64,000 nucleotides of DNA from Pedobacter africanus (GTDB lineage Bacteria; Bacteroidota; Bacteroidia; Sphingobacteriales; Sphingobacteriaceae). The notes beneath the pieces were generated by a model that did not search any database, was not told where the DNA came from, and was given only the letters and a program-made list of their open reading frames with translations. Location: contig NZ_FWXT01000003.1 in assembly GCF_900176535.1 (NCBI RefSeq), positions 124,001 through 188,000 on the forward strand, read 5' to 3'. A program made the translations under genes and the position numbers. This document shows, in pieces, positions 32,487 through 41,162 of the stretch (position 1 is its first letter; each line of letters begins with the position of its first letter).

Positions 32487-33503
32487 ATGACCGAATTAGC
32501 ACAACTGGAACAAGAGTTATTAAAGCCTTCTGAAAGGCTGATTGCAGATATCCGTAAAATTGAGGGCGACATTATGTTGTTGGGCGTTGGCGGTAAGATG
32601 GGCCCCAGCATGGCCCGGTTGGCTAAGCTGGCGGTGGATCAGGCCGGACAAAAAAAACGCATTATCGGTGTTTCCCGTTTTTCTGATGGCAATGCCCGGG
32701 AAGAACTGGAAACTGCCGGAGTAGAGACCATTTCTGCAGACCTGCTGAATGAAGCTGAGCTGGCAGGGCTGCCAGACGTTGAAAACATCATTTACCTGGC
32801 CGGAACCAAATTTGGTACCACGGGTAAAGAGGCCTTTACCTGGGCCATGAATGCTTACCTTCCGGGTCGTGTTGCTGAGCGTTTTAAAAAATCACGTATT
32901 GTTGTTTTCTCTACAGGAAACGTTTATCCCTTTACCCCGGTTACTTCTGGTGGTTTGTCTGAAGACCATCCGGTTTCTCCGGTTGGCGAATACGGGCAGT
33001 CTTGTCTGGGAAGAGAGCGTATCTTTCAATATTTTGCTGAAAAGAACCAGACACCAACCCTCATTTATCGTTTAAATTATGCAATCGATCTTCGTTATGG
33101 GGTTTTGTTAGAGCTTGCCAAATCTGTAAATGAAGGCCGGCCAATAAATTTGACTACCGGAAATGTGAATGTGATCTGGCAGGGAGATGCCAATGAGATT
33201 GCAATCAGATCTTTGCTTCATTGCAGTGCGCCTGCGAAACTATTAAATGTAACCGGGCCGGAAACACTTTCGGTAAAGTGGCTTGCAGAACAGTTTGGCA
33301 TGCTGCTGGGTAAAGAACCACTTTTTGAAAATGAGGTTCAGCAGACAGCGTTGTTGAACAATGCTTCTGAAGCCCATAAGCTGTTTGGTTATCCAAGGGT
33401 AACCATCAGAGAAATGATGGATATGACAGTGAGCTGGTTACAGGGGGGTGGTAAAATCTCCAATAAACCCACACATTTTCAGGAAAGGAAAGGGCAATTC
33501 TGA
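32487..33503 (+). CDS. NAD-dependent epimerase/dehydratase-type SDR lacking the catalytic Lys
   Basis: A 338-residue extended short-chain dehydrogenase-like protein. It has a Rossmann start (LLGVGGKMGPSMARLA, variant of GxxGxxG), a STGNVYPF strand, and the usual P-x-x-x-Y region, but the motif reads EYGQSCLGRE. The Tyr is kept while the YxxxK lysine is replaced by Cys. Extended SDRs with Lys lost are rare, so the chemistry may differ or the reaction may need no Lys-assisted hydride transfer. It is encoded between the Nramp-like gene (20 bp) and the DHDPS-family gene, whose ATG overlaps its TGA. I infer processing of an oxidised sugar derivative. Confidence 0.7.
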   Translation: MTELAQLEQELLKPSERLIADIRKIEGDIMLLGVGGKMGPSMARLAKLAVDQAGQKKRIIGVSRFSDGNAREELETAGVETISADLLNEAELAGLPDVENIIYLAGTKFGTTGKEAFTWAMNAYLPGRVAERFKKSRIVVFSTGNVYPFTPVTSGGLSEDHPVSPVGEYGQSCLGRERIFQYFAEKNQTPTLIYRLNYAIDLRYGVLLELAKSVNEGRPINLTTGNVNVIWQGDANEIAIRSLLHCSAPAKLLNVTGPETLSVKWLAEQFGMLLGKEPLFENEVQQTALLNNASEAHKLFGYPRVTIREMMDMTVSWLQGGGKISNKPTHFQERKGQF

Positions 33504-34555
33504 TGGCACGGCAATTGAAACCTGAATTGAAGAAATTCCTGGATGCAGGTACGGTAATTCCTGCGCATCCACTGGCATTAACCTCAGATAGGAAGCTGAA
33601 TGAGGAGCAGCAGCGGCAGTTGACCAGATATTATATGGCCGCTGGTGCGGGTGGCGTGGCTGTGGGGGTACACAGTACGCAATTTGAGATCAGGGACCCA
33701 AAGATTAATCTTTATGACACTGTCTTGCGTCTGGCAGCCGAAGAAGTAGAAAAAGAGGGGTTGGAAAGGCCTTTTATCAAAGTGGCTGGAATTTGCGGTC
33801 CTACCGCAGAGGCGGTAGCCGAAGCGGAGACCGCTCTTAGGTATGGCTACGATATGGGGCTTTTGAGCATGGGCGGATTACAGGCTTGGACAGAAACAGC
33901 GATTTTGGACAGGGTAAAAGCTGTTGCAGCAGTAATGCCGGTTTTTGGTTTTTATCTGCAGCCAAGTGTTGGCGGACGCATCTTCAGCTATGATTTCTGG
34001 CTGCAGTTTGCAGAAATAGAAAATGTAGAAGCCATAAAAGTAGCTTCTTTTAACAGGTACCAGACCCTGGATGTGGTAAGGGCGGTATGCCATTCAACCA
34101 GAAGAAATAAAATTGCCCTTTATACGGGTAATGATGACAATATTATTGCAGACCTGCTCACCAGCTATGAGTTTGAAGTTGATGGAAAGAAAGTAGAAAA
34201 AGAATTTATTGGTGGATTGCTGGGGCATTGGGCAGTGTGGACAAACGCAGCCGTTCGGTTATTTGAAGAAGTCAAAGCCTGTAAACGGAATGCGTATCAA
34301 AATGCTGCCACATTGCTAAGTAAAGGCGTACAGGTAACGGATATGAATGCGGCGATATTTGATCCCTCGCATAACTTCCATGGCTGTATCCCGGGTATAC
34401 ATGAGGTGTTAAGAAAACAGGGGTTAATGGAAGGAACCTGGTGTCTGAACCCTGAAGAGCAATTGTCGGAAGGGCAGGCCGCAGAAATAGAACGGGTTTG
34501 TGCTGCTTATCCGGACTTGACAGATGATGTTTTTGTTAAAAAGTTTCTTGGCTAG
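33503..34555 (+). CDS. Dihydrodipicolinate synthase (DapA)-family aldolase
   Basis: A 350-residue class I aldolase-fold protein. The Schiff-base lysine is expected in EAIKVASFN, and the preceding FYLQPS replaces the YNxP segment with its Tyr. The GTTGE loop of DapA is changed to VHSTQFE, so it is unlikely to be a lysine-pathway enzyme; 2-keto-3-deoxy sugar-acid aldolase or dehydratase activity is more likely. Its ATG overlaps the stop of the SDR gene (TGATGG), and it is followed 39 bp later by the enolase-superfamily gene, so the set is translationally coupled. It lacks a signal and is cytoplasmic. Confidence 0.75.
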   Translation: MARQLKPELKKFLDAGTVIPAHPLALTSDRKLNEEQQRQLTRYYMAAGAGGVAVGVHSTQFEIRDPKINLYDTVLRLAAEEVEKEGLERPFIKVAGICGPTAEAVAEAETALRYGYDMGLLSMGGLQAWTETAILDRVKAVAAVMPVFGFYLQPSVGGRIFSYDFWLQFAEIENVEAIKVASFNRYQTLDVVRAVCHSTRRNKIALYTGNDDNIIADLLTSYEFEVDGKKVEKEFIGGLLGHWAVWTNAAVRLFEEVKACKRNAYQNAATLLSKGVQVTDMNAAIFDPSHNFHGCIPGIHEVLRKQGLMEGTWCLNPEEQLSEGQAAEIERVCAAYPDLTDDVFVKKFLG

Positions 34556-34594
34556 TTATTGTCAGAAAACACCATCAAGGAAATACCAGGAGAA

Positions 34595-35980
34595 ATGAAC
34601 CGAAGATCCTTTATTAAGAACGCAGGTCTGATGGCTGCATTTTCCGGAACTGGTTGGAACAAAACTTCTTTTTTCGCGACACCAATTATGAAAAACATTA
34701 CAATAACAACTATTGATGCCGATTTTGAACGTGAAAAACTGATTCGGCCATTTGGATTTAAAGGAGGCTATCTGACAGAACTCTGGCAGGTCGCTTCCAG
34801 AATTCAGGCTGAATCGGGGCTGGCTACCACGGGTATAGCAACGCAAAGTGTTTTATATGGCGATGCTGATCTTTTTGCCAGCCATACCGAAGCGGAGGGT
34901 AATGCACTGATGTTTCTTGTGGTGAATAAGGCGTTGGAGCTGATCAGGCAAAATCCTTTTAAAGATCCTATTGCATTGTTGGAAGCAATATTTCCTGAAT
35001 TGGTTAGGGAGGCGAAAAGGATAACCGGTAAGGCTGATCTGAACCTCAATTTTGTTTACAATGCGCTTATCAGCACCGACAATGCCGCTTGGTTAATGTA
35101 TGCTGCTGAAAACAAGTACAAAACGTTCGATGAAATGATTCCAGCGCCTTATAAAGAAGCTTTATCACATAAAAACCGCCAGGTTGCGGTTATTTACCAG
35201 GTGCCTTATGGGATGCCGGTATTGGATTTGACAAAGGCTGCTGCTGAAGGTTACTTTGTTTTTAAAATAAAAACGGGTTATCCAGGAAGCCAGACTGAGA
35301 TGTTGCAGAAGGATATGGAAAGATTGAGCCAGGTTCATGCTGCCCTTAAAGACCTGCGTACAGACCGTACACCCAATAGTAAACTGATTTATACAATGGA
35401 TGCGAATGGCCGGTATGAACGTAAGGAATTACTACAGCGCTATCTGGACCATGCCAGGAAGATAGGAGCCTTTGAACACATTTTATTTTATGAAGAGCCG
35501 CTGGCGGAACATAATGATGAAAATGTATCGGATCTGGGGATAAGGATGGCCGCGGATGAAAGTATACATACGGAAGCTGATGCTACAAAGAGAATAGAGC
35601 AGGGGTATGGAGCAATGGTACTTAAAGGAATCGCAAAAACGCTCAGTATATCGATGAAAATTGCAAAACTCGCAGCGGAAAATCAAATTCCATGCCTGTG
35701 TGCAGATCTTACTGTAAATCCCATACTGATAGACTGGAATAAAAATCTTGCGGCCCGTTTAACGCCTTTCCCAGGTATAAATATGGGCTTTATAGAAACT
35801 AATGGTGATATGAACTATAAAAACTGGAAGCATATGCTCGGGTACCATCCTTATGCTGGGGCTACCTGGACTAAAACAACAGGAGGGATATTTGAACTTG
35901 GGGATGATTTTTACGCAAAAAGCGGGGGTATTTTCGATGCTTCTGCCCATTACGAGCAAATGTTTAAAAAAGGACAATAA
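34595..35980 (+). CDS. Tat-exported enolase-superfamily (mandelate racemase/muconate lactonising type) enzyme
   Basis: A 461-residue protein. The ATG at 34595 begins MNRRSFIKNAGLMAAFSG, a twin-arginine leader; the TTG at 34559 would only prepend a tail. The barrel shows the superfamily parts: FKIKTGY (Lys acid/base), YTMDANG (metal Asp), FYEEPL (metal Glu), MAADES (metal Asp/Glu), and VLKGIAK (second Lys) in order. The reaction is proton abstraction next to a carboxylate, usually racemisation or dehydration of a sugar acid. Export is unusual for this superfamily. It is last in the operon begun at 31262. Confidence 0.75.
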   Translation: MNRRSFIKNAGLMAAFSGTGWNKTSFFATPIMKNITITTIDADFEREKLIRPFGFKGGYLTELWQVASRIQAESGLATTGIATQSVLYGDADLFASHTEAEGNALMFLVVNKALELIRQNPFKDPIALLEAIFPELVREAKRITGKADLNLNFVYNALISTDNAAWLMYAAENKYKTFDEMIPAPYKEALSHKNRQVAVIYQVPYGMPVLDLTKAAAEGYFVFKIKTGYPGSQTEMLQKDMERLSQVHAALKDLRTDRTPNSKLIYTMDANGRYERKELLQRYLDHARKIGAFEHILFYEEPLAEHNDENVSDLGIRMAADESIHTEADATKRIEQGYGAMVLKGIAKTLSISMKIAKLAAENQIPCLCADLTVNPILIDWNKNLAARLTPFPGINMGFIETNGDMNYKNWKHMLGYHPYAGATWTKTTGGIFELGDDFYAKSGGIFDASAHYEQMFKKGQ

Positions 35981-36063
35981 TTTATTAAATATTTAGAAGG
36001 CAGATTGCAGGAAATATTTATTTTTAACCCGAACACAATAACCTAATAGTAACACACACAACA

Positions 36064-36423
36064 ATGAACAAGACCTTATTTTTTTCAGGCTGCCTGGCAC
36101 TGGGTATATTTACTACAGGAGCAGCCAAGAGTCAAACTGCTGACCCTAAAAAAGACATTGAAGCAGGAAAAGCATTGATTGCGAAATCAGATTGTTTTGC
36201 ATGTCATAAACCAGATGGCAAACTGGTTGGCCCATCCTATACGGAGATTGCAAAAAAATACACTGCCACAGATGCAAATGTTACACTCTTATCGGGAAAG
36301 GTAATAAAGGGCGGTAGTGGTAACTGGGGGCAGATCCCTATGGCCGCACATCCAAAAGTTTCGCAACCGGATGCAAAAAAAATGGTGAAATATATTTTGT
36401 CCCATTCTTCGGCAAAAAAATAA
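36064..36423 (+). CDS. Small periplasmic class I cytochrome c
   Basis: A 119-residue exported protein, signal peptide to TGAAKSQ. It has one haem site CFACH (C44-H48), and the distal Met is expected in GQIPMAAHPKVS, as in cytochrome c-551 type carriers. It is a mobile electron carrier that would suit the PQQ- and haem-containing dehydrogenases of the island. It stands alone, 83 bp after the Tat enzyme and 78 bp before the esterase. Confidence 0.9.
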   Translation: MNKTLFFSGCLALGIFTTGAAKSQTADPKKDIEAGKALIAKSDCFACHKPDGKLVGPSYTEIAKKYTATDANVTLLSGKVIKGGSGNWGQIPMAAHPKVSQPDAKKMVKYILSHSSAKK

Positions 36424-36444
36424 ACCAGAGATGAAACCAGTATG

Positions 36445-36481
36445 AAAGTACCATTTCTGGCCACACCCAAAACGGTACTTT
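36445..36481. other. Inverted repeat in the cytochrome c - esterase gap
   Basis: AAAGTACC (36445-36452) and GGTACTTT (36474-36481) are perfect complements with 21 nt between. It may end transcription of the cytochrome gene (the right arm runs on as TTTATGG) or be a regulator site. The evidence is only the symmetry. Confidence 0.35.
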
Positions 36482-36501
36482 TATGGCTTTAAATTAGCAA
36501 T

Positions 36502-37284
36502 ATGAGATTTGTGTTCCTTTTATTTCTTGTTTCGCTCTGCTGTGTTTTTAACAGCCTTGGCCAGCAAAGTCCGGACAAGGCTGATCCTGATTTTCATTTA
36601 TATCTGCTTATTGGGCAGTCTAATATGGCAGGCAGAGGGAAAATAGATAGCGATGGTAAGCAAATCAACCCGAGGATACTGATGTTAAACAAAAACGGGG
36701 ATTGGGTTATGGCTACGGATCCACTTCATTTTGATCGACCTGCTATGGTAGGTGTTGGCCCTGGCCTGAGTTTTGCCCAGCATATGCTTGGTAAAAACAA
36801 AAAGATAAGAATAGGCTTAATTCCATGTGCAGTAGGAGGTTCTTCAATTGAGGTATGGCAGGCAGGGAAGGAATATTTAAAAGACCACCCTTACGATGAT
36901 GCCATAAAAAGGGCTAAGATTGCAATGCAATATGGGGTGCTTAAAGGTATTGTATGGCACCAGGGAGAAGCAGATAGCAATGAAGAAAAGGCGGGACGTT
37001 ACATTGCGAACCTGAAAAAGCTGATTGCCGACCTTAGAAAGGACCTGCTGGCTTCTGATGTACCGTTTGTAGCCGGGGAACTGGGACAGTATCGTGAAAA
37101 TTACAAACTCATAAATGCGGTACTGAAAGATTTAGCAGATGAAGTGCCAAATTCCGGACTTGCTACATCTGAAGGATTGGTGCATAAAGGAGATGGTACG
37201 CATCTGGATACCCCCTCAGCAAGGGAATTGGGAAAACGTTTTGCTGTTGTTATGCTTAGGTTGCAGAAGAATCGGAAAAAATAA
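36502..37284 (+). CDS. SGNH-type carbohydrate acetylesterase (sialate O-acetylesterase family)
   Basis: A 260-residue exported hydrolase, signal peptide to LGQQ. It has LIGQSNMAGRG with the nucleophile Ser, IPCAVGGSSIEVW, WHQGEADSN (oxyanion Asn region) and a C-terminal DGTHLDTPS with Asp and His of the triad. This is the SASA/DUF303 pattern of sialate O-acetylesterases and CE6-like esterases. It should remove O-acetyl groups from a glycan so that other enzymes can act, fitting the surrounding degradation genes. Confidence 0.82.
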   Translation: MRFVFLLFLVSLCCVFNSLGQQSPDKADPDFHLYLLIGQSNMAGRGKIDSDGKQINPRILMLNKNGDWVMATDPLHFDRPAMVGVGPGLSFAQHMLGKNKKIRIGLIPCAVGGSSIEVWQAGKEYLKDHPYDDAIKRAKIAMQYGVLKGIVWHQGEADSNEEKAGRYIANLKKLIADLRKDLLASDVPFVAGELGQYRENYKLINAVLKDLADEVPNSGLATSEGLVHKGDGTHLDTPSARELGKRFAVVMLRLQKNRKK

Positions 37285-37309
37285 TTTGTTATGGGGATGC
37301 CAAAATAAA

Positions 37310-37350
37310 TTTGCATGTTTCTTCTTTAGTGTGTATATTCGGGTACGTAC
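37310..37350 (+). promoter_or_regulatory. Promoter with LacI-type operator, Gfo/Idh/MocA-MFS operon
   Basis: TTTG (37310-37313) and TATATTCG (37334-37341) with 20 bp between them, then TTCGGGTACGT (37338-37348) followed by ACAC. The layout is the same as at 18180. It lies 88 bp upstream of the ATG at 37437. Confidence 0.8.
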
Positions 37351-37436
37351 ACATTATTACATAGTCCTAAGAAGAACAAGGCCTTTAACACCACATTGAG
37401 AACAAAATTGTAAGTTTAGTTTATAGACAAATCATT

Positions 37437-38453
37437 ATGAATAGTTACAACCGGAGAAATTTTATCAGAATGGCAGCATTAGCAGGCACAGGGTTTGGTG
37501 TTGCAGGTAGTTTTGAATCGCTATTTGCAAAATCAAGCATATTGGCAGGAAAAAGGGTAGGAATTATAGGGCTGGATACCTCACATGCCGTAGCTTTTAC
37601 CAAGACCCTGAATGCGGCAGATGCACCAGCCGAGTACGCTGGTTATAAAGTGGTGGCAGCTTACCCGAAAGGGAGTAATGACATCAAAACCAGTGTAGAG
37701 AGGATTCCGGGGTACACGGAGGATGTAAAAAAACTCGGCGTTGAAATTGTCGGTTCGATTGCCGACCTGCTGAAGAAGACCGATGTCATATTGCTGGAAA
37801 CAAATGATGGGCGCCTCCATCTGGAACAAGCTTTGCAGGTGTTTAAGGCGCGTAAACCTATGTTTATAGACAAGCCAATGGCCGCTTCGCTGGCGGATAC
37901 CCATGCTATATTTACAGCCGCAAAAAAATACAATTCCCCTGTATTCTCTTCCTCTTCTTTAAGGTATATGGATGGTATATCAGACGTAATAGAAGGTAAA
38001 ATCGGAAAAGTACTTGGTGCTGAAACTTATAGTCCAGCCAAATATGAAAAAACACACCCGGACCTGTTCTGGTACGGCATACATGGTGTAGAAATGTTGT
38101 TTGCGGTAATGGGACCAGGCTGTAGAACGGTGACCAGGGTGCACACTGAGGATACCGATGTTGTGGTTGGGGTATGGAACGACGGCCGCGTCGGTACTTT
38201 CAGAGGTACACGTAATGGCAAAAGTGATTACGGTGCCAGGGTATTTGGTGAAAAGAAAAACGTTACCCTTGGTGAATTTAAAGGTTATAACCCCTTGCTT
38301 CAGCAAATCGTTAAATTTTTTGAAACAGGACAGGCCCCTGTACGGCCGGAAGAGACCATAGAAATTGCTGCTTTTATGGAAGCTGCTGATGAAAGCAAAG
38401 TAAAGGGTGGTTGTCCGGTAAGCATGACGGGATTGTTAAACAAGGCTAAATAA
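37437..38453 (+). CDS. Tat-exported Gfo/Idh/MocA-family oxidoreductase (first of three)
   Basis: A 338-residue protein with a twin-arginine leader, YNRRNFIRMAALAG. It then has a Rossmann start GKRVGIIGLDTSH and the IDKPMAASL variant of the family EKP motif. The C-terminal half is the family's alpha/beta sheet. Such enzymes act on sugars, often at C3, with NAD(P) bound during folding, which explains Tat use. It is first in the run 37437-42575 under its own TTCGGGTACGT promoter, one base before the next gene's TTG or 10 bp before its ATG. Confidence 0.82.
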   Translation: MNSYNRRNFIRMAALAGTGFGVAGSFESLFAKSSILAGKRVGIIGLDTSHAVAFTKTLNAADAPAEYAGYKVVAAYPKGSNDIKTSVERIPGYTEDVKKLGVEIVGSIADLLKKTDVILLETNDGRLHLEQALQVFKARKPMFIDKPMAASLADTHAIFTAAKKYNSPVFSSSSLRYMDGISDVIEGKIGKVLGAETYSPAKYEKTHPDLFWYGIHGVEMLFAVMGPGCRTVTRVHTEDTDVVVGVWNDGRVGTFRGTRNGKSDYGARVFGEKKNVTLGEFKGYNPLLQQIVKFFETGQAPVRPEETIEIAAFMEAADESKVKGGCPVSMTGLLNKAK

Positions 38454-38463
38454 ATTGATACAC

Positions 38464-39819
38464 ATGGATAAATCAGGAGACAAAAACCGTCGTCATTTTA
38501 TAAAAAATGCAGTCACTGGGGCGGCCGCACTATCCTTAGGTGGTGTACTACCCGGGTTTAGTGCCAAAAGCTATGCAAGTATATTAGGGGCAAATGATAA
38601 GATTAACGTAGCCATGATGGGGGTGAATGCGAGAGGGCTTGCCCTGGCAGGTAACTTTTCACTGCAGCCCGGCTGCGTGGTAACCTATATCTGTGATGTG
38701 GACAGTCGTGCTGCTGATAAATGCATTGCTCAGGTAGAAAAGAACCAGAGCAGGAGACCGAAATCAGAGCCGGATTTTAGAAAGGCCCTGGAATATAAAG
38801 ATGTTGATGCTTTGGTTGTAGCTGCTCCTGATCATTGGCATGCGCCCGCCGCAATACTGGCTTCGAAAGCAGGTAAACATGTTTACCTGGAAAAGCCCTG
38901 CAGCCACAATCCTGCAGAGGGAGAACTGCTGCTGGCAGCAGCCAATAAATATAAAAATGTAATTCAGATGGGCAATCAGCGCCGCTCATGGCCAAATATT
39001 GTTGCCGCCATCAAGGAACTCCATGGTGGAGCAATAGGCCGGCCTTATTTTGCAAAGACCTGGTATACCAACAATAGGCCTTCAATTGGTAAAGGTAAAG
39101 AAACAGCTGTGCCATCCTGGTTAAATTTTGATTTGTGGCAAGGACCGGCGCCCCGCACGGCTTATAAAGATAATATTTTACATTACAACTGGCATTGGTT
39201 CTGGCATTGGGGAACAGGTGAAGCCCTAAACAACGGAACGCATATGGTGGATATCGCCAGATGGGGACTAGGTGTGGATTATCCTACAAAAGTGACTTCA
39301 TCAGGAGGCCGTTACCGGTATCAGGATGATTGGCAAACACCCGATACCCAGGTTATAAGCCTGGAATTTGGTAATAAAGGCGCGATTACCTGGGAGGGAA
39401 GGAGTTGCAACGGCCGGAATGTAGAAGGTGCCAGTGTTGGTGTTATCTTTTATGGAGAAAACGGCTCCTTGCAAATCGATGGTACAAACGGATACGTCAT
39501 TTATGATTTAAACAATAAGCTGGTGAAAGAGGTTAAAAATGATGTTAAAGTTGATGCACGAAGTTTAACTAACCCCTCACAGGCTTTAGATGCCTTGCAT
39601 ATCAATAATTTCTTTGATGCAATAAAAAAAGGGACCAGTTTAAATTCGGATATTTTGAGCGGACACCAAAGCACATTGCTTGTACAGTTGGGTAATATTG
39701 CGCAACGTACAGGAACGGCCCTTGATATCGATCCCAAAAACGGTCATATTTTAAACAATAGCGCAGCAATGCAATACTGGAGAAGAACTTACCAAAAAGG
39801 TTGGGAACCAACAATCTGA
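38464..39819 (+). CDS. Tat-exported Gfo/Idh/MocA-family oxidoreductase (second)
   Basis: A 451-residue protein. The ATG at 38464 (rather than the TTG at 38455) begins MDKSGDKNRRHFIKNAVTGAAALSLGG, a Tat leader. The NAD site reads VAMMGVNARG, the conserved motif is LEKPCSHNP, and GNQRRSWPN and HWHWFWHWGTGEALNNGTH are typical of the exported branch widespread in Bacteroidota and Planctomycetes. Members act on oligosaccharides or glycosides, sometimes as glycosidases using an oxidation step. The next gene is the sugar symporter 4 bp later. Confidence 0.85.
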   Translation: MDKSGDKNRRHFIKNAVTGAAALSLGGVLPGFSAKSYASILGANDKINVAMMGVNARGLALAGNFSLQPGCVVTYICDVDSRAADKCIAQVEKNQSRRPKSEPDFRKALEYKDVDALVVAAPDHWHAPAAILASKAGKHVYLEKPCSHNPAEGELLLAAANKYKNVIQMGNQRRSWPNIVAAIKELHGGAIGRPYFAKTWYTNNRPSIGKGKETAVPSWLNFDLWQGPAPRTAYKDNILHYNWHWFWHWGTGEALNNGTHMVDIARWGLGVDYPTKVTSSGGRYRYQDDWQTPDTQVISLEFGNKGAITWEGRSCNGRNVEGASVGVIFYGENGSLQIDGTNGYVIYDLNNKLVKEVKNDVKVDARSLTNPSQALDALHINNFFDAIKKGTSLNSDILSGHQSTLLVQLGNIAQRTGTALDIDPKNGHILNNSAAMQYWRRTYQKGWEPTI

Positions 39820-39823
39820 TCGC

Positions 39824-41158
39824 ATGGAAAAAGGAAACATTACTTCAGTTAGTGTAAGTTCGTTGAGCAAACGCGATACACTCATTTCAATTTTTATCAT
39901 CGGGCTGCTGTTCTTTATTTTTGGCTTTGTGAGCTGGGTAAATGCCATTCTGATCCCTTACTTTAAGATTGCATGTGAACTCAATAATTTTCAGTCCTAC
40001 CTGGTTGCATTCGCTTTTTATATCTCTTATTTTGTGATGTCTGTACCTTCATCTTACCTTTTAAAATCTGTTGGATTTAAGAAAGGGATGATGATAGGCT
40101 TCTGGACCATGGCCCTGGGTGCATTTATTTTTGTCCCGGCTGCACTTGCCAGAACCTATGAGGTATTTCTACTGGGCCTGTTTACGCTTGGTTCTGGTTT
40201 GGCAATATTGCAGACAGCGGCCAATCCATACATTACCGTACTGGGCCCGAAAGAAAGTGCAGCTCAACGCATCAGTATTATGGGGATCTGTAACAAAGGG
40301 GCTGGTATACTTGCGCCGTTGCTGTTCGCCGCCGTAATATTGAAGGCTACAGATGCTGATTTATTTAAAGAGTTGCCCACAATGGATGCTGCGGCCAGGA
40401 GTGCGGCGCTTGATGAGTTGATCCGAAGGGTGATACTTCCTTATTCCTGTGTCGGTATTGTTCTTTTATGTCTGGGTTTATTTGTGCGTTTTTCTCCTTT
40501 ACCGGAAATCAATACCGAACAGGAAAGCCAAGATGTGGCACTTGCCAATTCCGGTAAGACCAGCATCTTTCAGTTCCCGCACCTGGTGCTTGGGGCTTTA
40601 GGTATATTTTTGCACGTAGGTACCCAGGTAATTGCCATTGACACCATTATAGGCTACGCCGGATCTATGAATATTCAACTGCTTGAGGCCAAAGTTTTTC
40701 CATCCTATACTTTGTTTGTGACCATTTGCGGTTATCTGCTGGGCATTATTGCCATACCCCGGTTCATTAGTCAGGCCAATGCTTTAAGAATATGTACCTT
40801 ACTCGGTGCAATTTTTACATTGCTTATCATTTACGCAGAAGGAAACATTGCCTTTTTAGGCCACCAGGCCGATATTTCTATCTGGTTTGTGGTATTGCTG
40901 GGTTTTGCAAATTCGCTGGTATGGGCAGGTATATGGCCGCTTGCGCTCGATGGCCTGGGCCGATTTACCAAATTGGGTGCTTCTCTGATGATTATGGGAC
41001 TATGTGGAAACGCAATTATGCCACTTCTTTATGGCTATTTTGCCGATCTGTTTGACCTGAGAACTGCCTATTGGGTCTTATTTCCCTGTTATCTGTATCT
41101 TATTTTTTATGCACTTTACGGACATAAGCTCAGAAGCTGGTCTGCTATAAAATCTTAA
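39824..41158 (+). CDS. FucP-like sugar/proton symporter (MFS)
   Basis: A 444-residue twelve-helix permease of the FucP/GluP/NagP-like family. It has FFIFGFVSWVNAILIPYFK in helix 1, LQTAANPYITVLGP in helix 4-5, and a second-half VWAGIWPLALDGLG. These are signatures of L-fucose, glucose/galactose and N-acetylglucosamine permeases. With nagA and nagB close by, N-acetylhexosamine uptake is plausible, but other monosaccharides cannot be excluded. It lies between two exported oxidoreductases, with 4-bp spacing on each side. Confidence 0.85.
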   Translation: MEKGNITSVSVSSLSKRDTLISIFIIGLLFFIFGFVSWVNAILIPYFKIACELNNFQSYLVAFAFYISYFVMSVPSSYLLKSVGFKKGMMIGFWTMALGAFIFVPAALARTYEVFLLGLFTLGSGLAILQTAANPYITVLGPKESAAQRISIMGICNKGAGILAPLLFAAVILKATDADLFKELPTMDAAARSAALDELIRRVILPYSCVGIVLLCLGLFVRFSPLPEINTEQESQDVALANSGKTSIFQFPHLVLGALGIFLHVGTQVIAIDTIIGYAGSMNIQLLEAKVFPSYTLFVTICGYLLGIIAIPRFISQANALRICTLLGAIFTLLIIYAEGNIAFLGHQADISIWFVVLLGFANSLVWAGIWPLALDGLGRFTKLGASLMIMGLCGNAIMPLLYGYFADLFDLRTAYWVLFPCYLYLIFYALYGHKLRSWSAIKS

Positions 41159-41162
41159 AAAA

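Noticed and set aside
36024..36045. Reverse-oriented GTTCGGGTT near the cytochrome c gene as a fifth operator
   Set aside because: It lacks the TACGT half that is invariant in the four sites.
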